NCBI GenBank assembly: GCA_020746875.1
Contig: JAGTJL010000006.1
Span: 1,178,001 to 1,242,000 of the forward strand
DNA: 64,000 nt
Direction: 5' to 3'
Source of the DNA: Rhexocercosporidium sp. MPI-PUGE-AT-0058
Taxonomy: Eukaryota; Ascomycota; Leotiomycetes; Helotiales
In this document: one piece after another, positions 44,801-56,387 of the stretch
Position numbering within the stretch: position 1 is the first letter of the stretch
How the letters are laid out: the number at the start of each line of letters is the position of its first letter
Translations under genes and position numbers: made by a program
The notes under the pieces: generated by a model
Database searches by the model: none
Told to the model about the DNA's origin: nothing
The model's input: the letters and a program-made list of their open reading frames with translations, nothing else

Positions 44801-47800
44801 TCCTAATTCTACTTGTCCCAACTGGCGTCGAGAGATCAAGAAATGGGCTCCAGACCTCCGGGTCGTGGCGTATTACGGCGTCAAGAAGGCCCGCGACATG
44901 GCAATGGAGTATGAACTCTACCCGGATGGCTGCTCTGATCTCCGAGCTCATGTGGTTGTCACGTCATATGAGGCACCGGTGGATGATCATAGTCGATCAT
45001 TTTTCAGACGGATCAAATGGGCTGGTATGATCGTTGACGAAGGCCAGCGTTTGAAGAACGACGAGAATCTACTCTATATTGCGCTGAAAGCTGTGAAGGC
45101 TCCCTTCCAAGTCCTACTGACCGGCACACCGCTTCAGAACAACAAGCGCGAGCTTTTCAATCTTCTTCAATTCTTAGACCCTTCCATCAATGCTGCTGAG
45201 CTGGACGAGAAATACGCCGAGCTCACGAAGGAGAACCTGCCCGAGTTGCATGAACTCATCCGTCCGTTCTTTTTAAGGTACGTTTGTACATACTCTATAT
45301 CAGAGGCCACTCTACTAAATGGACACTGCAGACGGACCAAGCTTCAAGTTTTGAAGTTTCTACCTCCGATGGCGCAAGTCATCCTTCCTGTTTCCATGAG
45401 CGTCGTGCAAAAGAAGCTGTATCGGTCTATCTTAGCAAAGAATCCCGAGCTCATCAAGTCTATTCTCGGCCAAACCAAAACCGTCCTTCGACCAGCAGAA
45501 AGAGGAAATCTGAACAACATTCTAATGCAGCTCCGCAAATGTCTTTGCCACCCCTTTCTTTACAGCTCGGCCATTGAAGAGATTTCGAAGACGGATTCTG
45601 AGGAAGATGTTCAGCGTAAGCTTGTCGAAGCATCCTCTAAATTCCAGCTGTTGAAGATCATGCTGCCAAAATTGAAAGAGCGAGGTCATCGAGTTCTTTT
45701 GTTCAGTCAATTTTTGATGCAGCTCGACTTAGTTGAGGACTTCTTGAATGGGCTCGATTTGCCTTTCAAGCGTCTAGATGGGAATGTTGGTTCCCTAGAG
45801 AAACAGAAACGCATCGATGCCTTCAACGCCCCAGATTCTGATCTTTTTGCATTTCTCTTATCCACTCGGGCTGGAGGTGTTGGAATCAATCTAGCGACGG
45901 CCGATACTGTCATCATCATGGTAAGAGTTCGATACAAGACCCTGTCTTGATGGCAATTTCACTGACTTCGAATTCAGGATCCAGACTTTAATGTATGAGC
46001 CATTTCGCGACTATCTTCTGGTGATCTGTTGCTGACTCATAATAGCCTCACCAAGATATCCAAGCACTCTCTCGAGCCCACAGAATTGGGCAAAAGAAGA
46101 AGGTCTTAGTCTTTCAACTGATGACCAAGGACAGTGCCGAAGAAAAGATTGTTCAGATTGGTCGCAAGAAAATGGCCCTTGACCAAGCTCTGATCGAGAG
46201 TATGGGTGCCGAAGATGATGCTGGCGTAGACTTGGAGTCTATTCTCACGCATGGTGCACAAGCCCTCTTTAGTGATGATGATCGTAATGATATCCAATAC
46301 GACTCTGCTTCTGTGGATAAATTGCTGGATCGAACACAAGTCGAAAACACAAGTACCGACGAAGAGAAGACGGCAGAATCCCAATTCTCATTTGCACGCG
46401 TTTGGGCTAACGATAAAGGCACCCTGACCGAGGATACTGGAGATGATGATGCCGACGAAGCTGCTCCAGATCTTTCGGTGTGGGACAAGATTCTTAAGCA
46501 GAGAGAAATGGATGCTGCCGCCGAAGCTGCCAGGAACATGCAAACCTTTGGACGTGGAAAGCGGACTCGACAGGTGAGTGCATCTGAATTTCGCTAATAA
46601 AAATTGTCTAAAAGCTAATCGCATGTTAGGCTGTTGACTATCACAAGTCTAACATGGACGTCGATGACGACCCGTCTCCAATGAAGAAGCCATCCAAGAA
46701 AGGACCCGACGAGTCTGCGAGCGACTTAGACTTCCGATCTGCTGGTGATTCCGATGGGGGGGATGGAGACGATGAATCCGATGTTGAATTGGTCGATCCA
46801 AGAGAGCTTGAGCTGCACCAGAAGGGCCGAGTAGGCTCACAGCCAACTGCAACTAAAGGTACGGGCAAGAGACACGTCACCCCGAAGAAGGCTACACCTT
46901 CAAGAGCTCAGAAAGCTGTCACGGGCGGGAAGACAATCATGTTACAGCATGCCAAAGCTAGTACACCAGTCAAAGCCCCTCCATCTTCTAAGCAGAAGCT
47001 ACCAGCCCGAACTGTAGCTCTTAGCAAAGCTACGAAGCAGCAGGCCCACCCTTCGAAGCAAACGCTACCAGCCGAACTCGTGGCTTCTAGTCAAGCTACG
47101 AAGCAGCAAGTAACACCTAAGGCTAGAGTAGCCACCTCCTTGCCGAAGGCGAAAATTGATGAGGCACATACCCTGTCTAGCTCTGCATCAAAAGTATCCA
47201 TTATCAGAGCCGGTAAAGCTAATACATTTTTGCACTCGCAGATACCTTGCGATCCTCGGCAACCTATACCAGCCAAGGCAGTTTCCAAGACGCCCAACAA
47301 ATCTCCTACAACCAACACCAACAACCACCCGAGAGCGCAAGTTCACAATTCAGACCAGCCGCTTACGGAAGTGCCCGACCTGAAGCTTCGATTCAAAAAG
47401 CCACAAGCAGTGCACCAAGACCCTACTATGATCCAATCCGGCCCCCTCAAAACCAAGTCAAAAGTCTAAGCAACAGCGCTGCCCAATTGATTTTCCCTCC
47501 CATTCTTCCTCCCATTCTTCGTCCTATTCTTCCTCCCATTCTTCCTCCGATTGTCCCTCCTAATGGACATGGGAGAGGTGAAATGCCAAAACAGCGCCAG
47601 AAGATCAGTAGCCCATCGTGCCCCGAATGTCGTTCCGATCACCCGAAAGGGCAATGTCCACTCCAGCCTCGATTCGCGGAGGTATGTGGCATCTGTCGAT
47701 TATCCCATTTCGGCACGGGTAAATCTTGCCCTAAGATGTCCTCCGAAGCTCAAATCCGTCTCATGCTCGACAGTCTAAAGCACAGCAAGGAGCCCCTGGA

Positions 47801-47885
47801 ACTAGTCCAAGCAACGAGGAAAGTTTTGCAAAAAGCACTTTTAGATCGGGGTCTTGAGAGGAAGGCAAAGCAGGGAAACGCTTAG
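41837..47885 (+). CDS. mit1: Mit1/Mi-2-like chromatin-remodelling ATPase with zinc fingers and chromodomain
   Basis: Proposed exons: 41,837-42,163, 42,678-45,277, 45,332-45,920, 45,978-45,992, 46,046-46,573, 46,630-47,212 and 47,242-47,885 (about 1,761 residues). The first five junctions have good GT/AG sites and keep frame; the last is doubtful (see findings). Order: acidic/Ser-rich N-terminus; Cys-rich PHD-like zinc region (about residues 383-555, CDVC, CQGC, CRRC, CQDC, CTSC, CKDC); chromodomain-like segment (about 593-700, EYLIKWTDMSYFKCTW); SNF2 ATPase (about 764-976) with DEMGLGKT and VDEGQRLKND in place of DEAH; helicase C (about 1,080-1,200) ending SRAHRIGQKKKV; acidic and basic linkers; PPIL repeats; and a C-terminal Cys-rich motif (CPECRSDHPKGQC, CGICRLSHFG). 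In fission yeast Mit1 is the remodeller of the SHREC heterochromatin-silencing complex; orthology is inferred from the domain order and the DEGQ box. Confidence 0.85.
42164..42677 (+). other. Long first intron of mit1 (514 bp)
   Basis: Donor GTAAGT after the Lys-rich end of exon 1, acceptor TTGCAG before VPLETLL, branch-like CTAAC 16 bases before the acceptor. It is about ten times longer than the gene's other introns (53-57 bp). The interior has no recognised element, although a 78-codon open frame lies on the other strand (42,327-42,563) without family resemblance. Splicing keeps phase 0 and joins a KKK end to a hydrophobic LLQLRN segment, as expected for a chromo/tudor-like start. Confidence 0.7.
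47497..47566 (+). repeat. 12-bp tandem repeat coding for PPIL units in mit1
   Basis: Tandem CCCATTCTTCCT-type units (five to six, with single-base changes) encode a PPILPPILRPILPPIL stretch between the basic linker and the C-terminal zinc motif of mit1. It lies in the frame of the last exon and supports that frame as the coding one. Confidence 0.8.
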
Positions 47886-50640
47886 AAGGGCTAACCATGC
47901 ACTCTTCCTTTCGATGTATATTATTCCACCTTATTTCTCATTTCCCTGCTGGCCCTCCATATACGCCTTCTCGGTACTTGAGGATCACTTGCATACATTG
48001 GCATGGTGTGGAGTGGAGATTACCCAGTCTAGACATGTTCTCTAGAATATCTCGAGGGTGGGGGGCCGATTGGCAGGCATTGCATTCACAAATGCTAGCA
48101 TGGTGCCAGTACCAGTTCTAGAGCAGAATGAATAAAGTGCAAGAATGATAAACATGCATATACCCAGGTTCATGGGGGGTCATTTTACAGCTTGGGCTTG
48201 GCTCGGCGCGGAACATCGCATGGTCGTCCTTCCTGGGCAGTGATGCCGAGTTTCTGGTGTTTTCTTTGCATTGTGAGGTTGAAATAATATGCGTGCCAAG
48301 AATCTGTAAGTACTCAGGTACTTACTGTAGCACTTAATGTTGTTTAGTGTTGTTGTGGGAACGTGAATGAGAGATGAAGATGAGGTGGCCAAGGTCAGGC
48401 GCGATTACGTAACTCGACCAAGTGAGCTGCATCATGCCGTGCTGTGCTCTGCTTGTCCATCATTTCCAGTACTTCATCCACCCCCTCCCGCTCCCGCTTC
48501 CCTTCCCTTTGGTTTCCACCTTCAACTGCTCCAAAACAGCTGTTGCTGGTTCGGCATAACATCACATCATCACATCATAGCACCTCAGCAGCAATAAAAC
48601 CGCCAGATGTAACACCTTCATCGCTCTCAAGACATGTATGCGTTGTCTGCCTCATTTCCACTGGACCTCAGTGCTGCTCCGGACTTTACACGCCAGACTC
48701 GGACTCGGACTTGGCCTGGCTCAGTTTTTAAGATATAAGTCTAGCATCTCCATACTGCGGCAGTGGTGGGTATCCTGGATTCAACTGATCGATCTAGGGC
48801 TCCGCAGACAAGAGGATCGCAGCTCCTCGTCTACTGGGTCTAGTCGAGGTTGATTTTTACCCCTGTTGTCGATGCTGAGGGATGCTTAGCTGCTTAAGAC
48901 CGGGAAGAGAATTAGCATAACAGTGAGGTATGCCTTGTTCTTTTTTGGTTCTATTTGTTCATAAGCGTTAATTCTTTGCAAATTTGGCTCCTTGAACCAA
49001 TACTAGGAAACGAGGGTGATGATCACGAGGTGGCTTCTCAAGGCTTCACAGTATGTTGATCTGTCGGGAGTTGTGTAACCACTGAATCTGATCGTGTCGT
49101 CTGCTTGCTGCCTGCTGCTTTTGCGTAAACATGGAGAAATATGATGCTATTGAATCCAGCTTATTGTATTCTTGTAATACCTTGGACCTGGCCATCGACT
49201 TTGGTGTCGGTTCTACACGAAATTTCATCTGGCATTTGCTAAAGTGGTGCTGCCGGCGGAGACATGCAATGCATATGCTAGAAAATCGTATCGCATATTC
49301 TCATTGCTTCATTTCCATAGCTAAGGTGCCTTGCTGAAAGATTCTAACCTGTTTGGCTTCCGTGCTGCTCGCCTCGATGGATCGAGCTACTTTGAACCTT
49401 GTCCCGTCACTGTTGTACGTGACTCGGCGACACCTCGCATGCTGGAATTTTGACTCGTAATCCCCTTTTGTCTAAAGATACTATACTCCAGCGCCTGCTA
49501 GTTGATATCTAGACGGGATCCCGAACAGCGGTCTCGAGAAGTCAAGCAATACTAGGTTGCTTTCAAGATCTTTGATGAGGAGAGCAGCGAGTAGCAATGG
49601 AAGTGCATACTCGGACTCGGGAAATCAAGCTAACTAACCCACATGAACTGTGTTGGCGTCGTAAGGGAAGAGTGTTTACTGCAAGGATCTTCTACAGTTG
49701 GGATTAGATCTCCTTCAGATTGCCTTTTCTCATAGCACGCTACAATGTCAATGTCAACCGAGCACAATGATGACCGAGAAAGGACAAAGGTATGAGATGC
49801 CATGCTAGAACTATCCTGATCTGGGTTTTTGCTGCCACCTACTGCTGCCCTGCCATTGGTGAGGTTTTCAAGGCGAAAGGCATGTCTTGTGTTGTACTCG
49901 AGTGGAGTATCCTCCTACGGACAAAGCAATCTAGTGCCAGGATGAGTGTCAATTTCAGCACGGCTATGATAACTCTGTGAATAAATATATCTACTTACCT
50001 ACTCACCTACCTATCTATTAGGTGAATCACCAGCGTCGGCGCAGTTATTAGCCTCGCAGCCGCGTAGCCTCGAGTCTCGACTCGCGACACGATAAATACT
50101 CGCCTGCTTCGCTTGCATTTATTCCTCCTCCCTCTTCGTTGTACCTCAGCACCTTTTCCTCGCACAATCCAACCACCTCCTCTAACAACACAATCTCTCT
50201 TGAGCAAGACAACATTTTGCTGCTCCGCACTCGGTAGCTGCGGGTGCTTTCGCACGTCAATCAAGGTGCGTGATACATATCTAGAACACCTAACAAATCA
50301 CTGCTTTCATGCCTTCGATCTTTGAAACCAACCCTTACTTCTCCCTTTTCACATTCTTCATCATCCTTCCTAGTTTCTGTCAACTTGGCTGACCATCCTT
50401 CTCTTGACAGCCCCTTCTTCTATTGCGAGTGAACGAACTTCATTCTAGATACAGATACGTCCAGTCAAGGCCGGCTCCCTGACTATCTTCTCACCCTTGA
50501 GTGGCTTTCGAATTCGCCTGTCTCCTCAAGTTTGAGTGTCTGTTCGCTTTGCTCCTCTACTCACGCCTAGCTTTTGATTTCTCGAGCAACGACCCTCCTC
50601 TTCCTCAGCGCAACCTCTATCTTCTTCGACATAAGGGCTC
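47886..50640. other. Long intergenic region downstream of mit1
   Basis: About 2.7 kb without a supportable gene. It contains the mit1 3' end (an AATAAA at 48,131-48,136) and, from about 50,080 on, pyrimidine-rich sequence typical of a fungal promoter/5' UTR for the CCCH gene to the right. Open frames here are short, lack homology I recognise and mostly begin at non-ATG codons. A small TACC/TATC run lies at about 49,991-50,022. I see no tRNA. Confidence 0.5.
48131..48136 (+). terminator. Possible polyadenylation signal of mit1
   Basis: AATAAA 245 bases downstream of the proposed mit1 stop codon, in a stretch without other features. This is a plausible cleavage/polyadenylation hexamer; fungal signals are degenerate, so confidence is low. 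Confidence 0.3.
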
Positions 50641-51631
50641 TTGATTGTTGATACATACATACAGTACAATAGGCTGTTGACAAGTACAAGGTGTTCACCG
50701 TGAGTACCCGAGCCACACGGCCGTTTCTCTCTTTATTGTGATCTGTGAATTAACTAGCTGTAACAGGGAACCCCACCAAAACTTCCCGAGCAGGGCTACG
50801 AAGAAGGCAACGTAAGTTTCAATTTCTTGCCAGAATTCTCCAGAGGAGATTTAGTTCTCAAGTTCTTCAACCCCAGAAGGCACACAGTACATAATTTCGA
50901 GTCTACCTCTGTTCGTAATTCAAAAATAGCTCAGCTGTCTCTAAGTCTACCTATGTGTTGGATTCTAGCTGAGGTCAATCGGTATTGTGCAATGGGTAAC
51001 TTGCATTGTCCCTTCACTGCACTCACGGCCGCCCAGCTACCAACAAACACACGCAGGTGGCTTTCAAGCGCAGGGACATGAGTGCACAACTGAGAAAGGA
51101 AAACACGTTGACCATGATTGCTGACACTCGACAGAAGCCGCAACACAGCATTAGAGCAGAGAGTCTTGACACCGTGAGTCTGCCCCCTTGGCTGTTTGAC
51201 CGACTTTCTTCCTTTGTTGTGTGTTTCTAGTTGATGATACGTCACGTGTAGGAAACCTACCAGACGCTGCAGCAGCCCGAAGCCAGCAAACGGCGACCAG
51301 GCTTCCAAACGTCCAGAACCTTCTAATTAGAAGAAGGAGACCTTGAGCTTTGATTCCTCTGTAAGTTTTACAGCAGTTTTCTTCCCTGTCTCTTCTTGTC
51401 GGGCTGGACCATTCTCAATCTTGTCGCAAACGGCATCTTCAAACTACATGCCCTCAAAAGGCTGTATAGATACACTGTTCGTACCAGCCTTGTACCATTT
51501 CCCATTACCATTGTGGCCTTTTCCTTGGGTCCAGAAACACAATTTCAAGCCAGGTCCTGATATCGGCCGCCGTGCTAGCTGACGGATCTCATTCCTCTGC
51601 CGCTACACATACCCCAGAACAGAAATCTGAT
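50641..51631 (+). other. Spliced 5' leader of the CCCH gene, with a possible uORF
   Basis: Four donor/acceptor pairs can be read: donor at 50,700 with acceptor ending 50,766; donor at 50,812 with acceptor ending 51,056; donor at 51,174 with acceptor ending 51,251; donor at 51,361 (GTAAGT) with acceptor near 51,534 or 51,553. The pieces in between (50,767-50,811, 51,057-51,173, 51,252-51,326) are all multiples of three and share one open frame. From the ATG at 51,078 this frame gives a 56-codon uORF that ends at 51,326. If the fourth piece were skipped and the acceptor at 51,553 used, the frame would instead run into the main CCCH frame and extend the protein N-terminus. Confidence 0.45.
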
Positions 51632-53022
51632 ATGGATACGGAAATGACATGTCCACTGACTTTGAAGGATGACCATAGCATCAGATCCGGTTCGTCATCT
51701 CCTATCCAACTAGACACGATGTCATCCTTCCAGTCCGTACGGGAGCGAAATATCCAAGCGAACACCAACTTGTCTAGACAGGGTCGTAGCCATAGTCTCG
51801 CCCAAGGCCCAAGTTCCGGCACTATCAGACGTCCAGAGATGGCCTCTTCACTCCCCAGCGCTTCATTCATCCCGCCCGGCCAATACGACCCCAACGCTCC
51901 AACGATGAGCTCCCCTCCTAGCAACCGAGGTTCTTTCATGCTCGGCGAGAATAGCATTCCCCTCAGCACCGTCTGTCCTGGAGCAGTATGGCCTACTAAT
52001 GACCAGGTAGACACCGCGTACGCGTATGGAATTAGACGTGACGATGGCTCCTTTACTCGACTCCTCTGTGCTGATGAGTTTCCAACTGCCGGTGTTCCTC
52101 CTCGTCAAGGACCCGAGGGTTTGATTGTATTGCCTGCGCCCATGCAGCGTGCTCCCAACCCAAACCTCCCTGACCGCATGGTCCCCACGGAAGTAAATTA
52201 TATTGCTCTTTTGCTTTGCCCTGATATGGTACTAATGTGTCTTAGGTCGTCCAGAAGTTGCCTCCCGTTGATTTCGTTCCACAGCGTCCTGGACTCTCTT
52301 TGCGACCAGGTTCGTTTGATTCGACCCAGGTATGTTCAACTAGCTCGTTATTGTTTTCCCTCTCCTTGAGATTTATCTTTGAGAAAGAACGCAGCTAACA
52401 CTTCAAAAGCAGCACATTGACTCAATTGTGCAATCCTCAACTTCTTCGCTACCACCTCGCCGTCGGGAGAAGATCTTCTGCGACAAGTGGATTCATGAGG
52501 GAGTCTGTGCCTTTACCCAGATGGGCTGCAAGTACAAGCACGAGATGCCATTAGATAGGGCTACACAGCTCACCCTCGGCTTGAATCATGGCATTCCTAG
52601 CTGGTATCGTCGGTCCTACGCCTTAACCCTTAGGCCCTCTAGCCCTCCCATGCCTCCAATGTACAGCCCTCCTAGCAGTGGTAAGCGTACCGAGGGCCCT
52701 TGGCGCCGCCTCGAGGGACTGCCACCAAAGATGGGCAACAACAGCAACAATAGTAACAGCCACAATCCAGGCACCCAGAGTGCTTCAATGGGCGGTGGTA
52801 TGCATTCTGGACCTCGTAAGTTGATCCCACGTGAATGTTGCATAGAAAGATGCTGATATGTGTTTTGCAGGTAGTGAGAATCGGTCAGCCTTTGGACCCA
52901 TCGGCCCTCCTCAAACTCAAAATCAGAATGCCTCCAGCCGCAACCCCTACTTGGCTTTAAAGGTTGAAGAGGCTGAAAATGGTGACGAGGATGAAATGGT
53001 GTATAAAGGCCGAAATCGCTGA
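51632..53022 (+). CDS. CCCH (C-x8-C-x6-C-x3-H) zinc-finger protein
   Basis: Exons 51,632-52,192, 52,246-52,329, 52,413-52,815 and 52,871-53,022 give 399 residues. All junctions have GT/AG ends and keep frame. One CCCH finger is visible in exon 3: REKIFCDKWIHEGVCAF then MGCKYKHEMP (about residues 226-250), the type that binds RNA in other proteins. The N-terminal half is Ser/Pro/Thr-rich and probably disordered. Around residues 115-180 lies a more conserved-looking block (CPGAVWPTNDQVDTAYAYG). The C-terminus is Asn/Ser/Gly-rich and then acidic (VEEAENGDEDEM). The start is uncertain: the frame remains open upstream of this ATG and a spliced leader precedes it. I do not recognise a named orthologue; a role in mRNA regulation is only inferred from the finger. 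Confidence 0.8.
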
Positions 53023-53598
53023 GCTTTCTTTGCTTCTCAGGATTCTGCAGCTCCTTGGTCTCTACTGGTTGGAGTTCTTTGGGCCCTGCGCTTTTGTCGA
53101 GGCCGTTTGGCATTTTGCTGATGATTTAGTTGGGATTCATTGGTGCAAGATGCTGCAAGAAGGTAAACTTTGTCTTCACTTGACTTCACTCCCCTCCTCC
53201 ACTTCGAGTTTGCGACACTCAGCTGTTTTTCTAATACATTACCGCTTCTTCATGACTGGGAGCGGTTGGTTTTCCTGTTTTTCTTGGTCGTCGTTCGCGC
53301 GCTTTCGAGGGAAGATACAGTCGGTCTGTTACATCGCATCGGAGCTGGGTCATAACTTGGTGTTTTTGAGGGTGTTTCACTGGGTCTCCGCGCTTACTCG
53401 ACAGACCTCTTCTGCCAGATCATAGATAAATGAGGGTCGTTTCCTTTCTTTTGTTTTTCTCTCTCTCCATGAGATAGATGCATTGCGCTGGGCGTTTTGC
53501 AATTGGCCTCAAGGGTTTACATCATGGGAGGATTCAATCGTCGCATGTTCACTAGACGATTCATAGAAGGGATAAATAAAATTGGGGTTGTCTCACCA
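53023..53598. other. Convergent 3' intergenic region (CCCH gene / URA4)
   Basis: The 3' UTRs of the two convergent genes fill this 576-bp gap. Open frames here are short shadows. AATAAA-like words occur at about 53,574 on the plus strand. No gene is seen. Confidence 0.5.
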
Positions 53599-55275
53599 TC
53601 ACTTCCACTTGACACTCCATGTGCTCTGACCCCTTCTGAATGGTACAACCTCTACCCCTCGACCAGTGAACGATTCCCGAATGACCTCCGATCCCTGACT
53701 GAGCACTACTGTCTCGTTGGTGGTATCAGAGATTCCGTAGAACTTCCTACCGTGTCCACCAAGGAACCCTTTCAGGATTTCTATTGTAACCTCTTCTTCG
53801 GTGATGACCTGTCGTTCAATAGCCTGCTCGAATGCCCCGATGACCAGTGGCAACAAGTATGGCTGGGTAAAGACACCTGCAGCAGTCTTCCCTCGTCCGC
53901 CTTTCTTAGCTCCGATATCATGCGGCGCAGAATCTAGTCAGGAATCAGCATACAGCGTCCACGTCTGCTTATATTTCTCGAGTCCATCGTGGGATATTCA
54001 TGGCTCATATAGGAGGATCACTTAATTGGAGAGGGAGAATTTGACTGAAATTAAGAAATTCTTGGACTTACCACTTCCAAGAAAGAACTTGCCAGTACCT
54101 CCAACAGCAGCCTTGATGAGAGCTTCACGATCGGTAGGCCACTTGGCAACGGGTTTGCTGCAACATTGTTAGAATGCAAGCACCCCTTCACTACCAGGAG
54201 ATTCTGCTCCAGAAGTGGTGGATGAACTATTAGGATTCCCTACCAGTAGCAGAATGGGTCATTGGCCCAGTCGTCAATAGTCAGGTACAGGTGATGAGCT
54301 GTGATGGTACCCACGACGTTTGGGCCGCACTTATTAACTGCCTCGATGGCATCTCGGGTTGTGCAGTGTTCCAGGACTATCTTGAGCTGCATTTAAGATG
54401 AAGTCAGCGAGTCATATTATCGGAGCTGAGATACCGCCTTGATTTCGATTTACTTCCAACGCCAAGGGACCAAACATACATCTGGGAACATTGAATGAAG
54501 TCCTTCCAACGTTTCCAAGAACTTAGATTCGGCGTTCAGGATAGTGATGTTCTTCGCGTGGTCGGAGGGGCATTCGCCATGCAAGTTGAGGACCATGCCA
54601 CACTGCTCCATTGCTAGTTACTGTATTAGCATCCATGCTGAGCATCCAACGGGCACTAAGTTTGGCTGCTCGCAAACAGAAAAGAGAGGGAAATAGTAGT
54701 TTTGACAGGACTAACCTCGGAAAACAGGATAGAATGGCTCGTATGATGACACGCCAGACTTTGAGTTTGTGGTGACACCTGCCGGATACACCTTGATACC
54801 AACAATTCCTTGAGCCTTAGCTCCCCGAACGACCGCAGGGGTGATGCTTTCGTGGAGATACAGAGTCAGAAGGATGTTGAGATTTGGCTCAAGCTGTTGA
54901 ATTCTGTTCTTGTAGGCCATTGCATCTGAGGCTGAAGTGAGAGGAGGAACTAAATTTGGCATCGCATAGACTGTCTGTGTGTCCCAAAGTTAGTCTGTAG
55001 TTCTCGAATTCATAACACACAGGAGTAGATCTGGTCTGCAGTATCAGGAAGCAACATGGTTGGCTTGAGGGAAAACTCACATTGACACCTCCAGCTCGAA
55101 CAAGAGGTACGACAGTTTCCTGAGATCGAGATGGTTGATTAAATTTTTTGGACAAGGCAGAAGTACATCTTCAGAGCAAGAGCATACACACCATCATAGC
55201 CCCATCACGTAGATGAACGTGAAAGTCAGCAGCGGCAGGAAGCTCCAACCCATCGAATTTCGCAAGAGGAGACAT
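53599..55275 (-). CDS. URA4: Dihydroorotase (pyrimidine biosynthesis)
   Basis: Seven exons on the minus strand: 55,275-55,192, 55,119-55,081, 54,974-54,716, 54,613-54,480, 54,386-54,244, 54,157-54,072 and 53,933-53,599. All junctions have GT/AG ends and are phase-consistent, giving 359 residues, the usual size for the homodimeric class. The enzyme closes carbamoyl-aspartate to dihydroorotate, the third step of UMP synthesis, in the cytosol. Metal and substrate ligands are visible: [13 protein letters not shown] (HxH plus Arg), [12 protein letters not shown] (carboxylated Lys), LNLHGECP (His), LEHCTT (His) and GSDSAPH (catalytic Asp). There are six introns of 72-138 bp, so this is the most intron-rich gene in the window. 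It converges with the CCCH gene. No sign of damage. Confidence 0.96.
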
Positions 55276-56387
55276 GCTGATTACTAGTCGCTTCTTACTT
55301 CAGGATTCGGAAGAGATACTCGTCTAAGAGAACTTTAGGTAGGCACCAACGTAGCGTTTGTGAAGTACATATACGTACCGGCCCTTTCGGTAAGCCCTTC
55401 AGCGGTGTAAGTCGAATCAGAGAGAGGAAAGTGGGAGGAGAGTGTCAAAGCAAATGGGAGCGTTCCAAAGCTGAAAAGATGATAGGTGTAGCCTACAAGT
55501 GACTGCCAGATTCCTCTTTTTTTGGATCTGATATTCTGGTCCTTGCCCGGGGTTCGTAGCGATGTACGTTGGTAGTTTGCAAAATGCGGAGGCCCAAAAA
55601 TCTAAATGAAGCTAGATCGTTCCATTAGTCATCCATCATCCTCGCTTCTTCTTTTTCAAATCAACACAAAAAAGGGGCTCTACCCAATGCACATGGATTT
55701 TCTGTAATTCGATTCCTGTTGCGAGAATGCGAGAGCGGGCCTTTTAGAATTTCTTCTTGGCTGGGTACTGACCAATTTGTATTTTCCATACAAAGTACCT
55801 ACACATTTCATGGAACTGGATGTGGAGAGAACGTCTTTAAAGTCGCTGCAGTAGAAGCAAAGCATGTTGGCCTGCATGTCTTTACCTAATATTGTGCCAA
55901 ATATTATTATGCTTATGTAGGCACATATACTTTGGGATTATGAGCGTTATTATAGGGGCGAGGCGCCGAGGAGACAATGGTATATCGGTTAGAGCTAGCA
56001 ACTGTCGAGGTACGCTAAACAAATACTCAATATGTATGTCACAACGTTAGTCTGGGACGTTATGAAAGTCACAAGAGCCGGACTGTAAAACACTAATTAT
56101 GTTCAAGAGGTGAAGCTTCAATTGTCATTCCTCGAGAACCACACAGATCTACGCTATCCACAAGTACCATGGACTCGCAGCCATCTTGAGAAGCACATCC
56201 CGTCATGAACACCAAGAACAAATACGGTGCTGAACCCCAAAGCGCCATTGATGCGTCGTTGAATCATTACCAGTGGCAGGGTATAATTGAGTCGGTGAGC
56301 TCCTGCAATGCTCCCATTGTCATGCCCTGGTCTGGGTGGAGATCCTCCTGGTATCGAATAATCGAAAGAGAAATACTAGTTGCTTTA
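55276..56387. other. Intergenic: URA4 promoter and 3' end of the HAPSTR1-like gene
   Basis: About 1.1 kb without a supportable gene. Pyrimidine/purine-biased sequence near 55,620-55,680 (CTTCTTCTTTTTC on the plus strand) may belong to the URA4 promoter. A 106-codon plus-strand frame at 56,205-56,525 overlaps the coding end of the next gene on the opposite strand and shows no family resemblance. Confidence 0.45.

Noticed and set aside
53497..53937. 146-codon plus-strand frame
   Set aside because: It is antisense to the last exon of URA4, whose coding sense is certain from its motifs.
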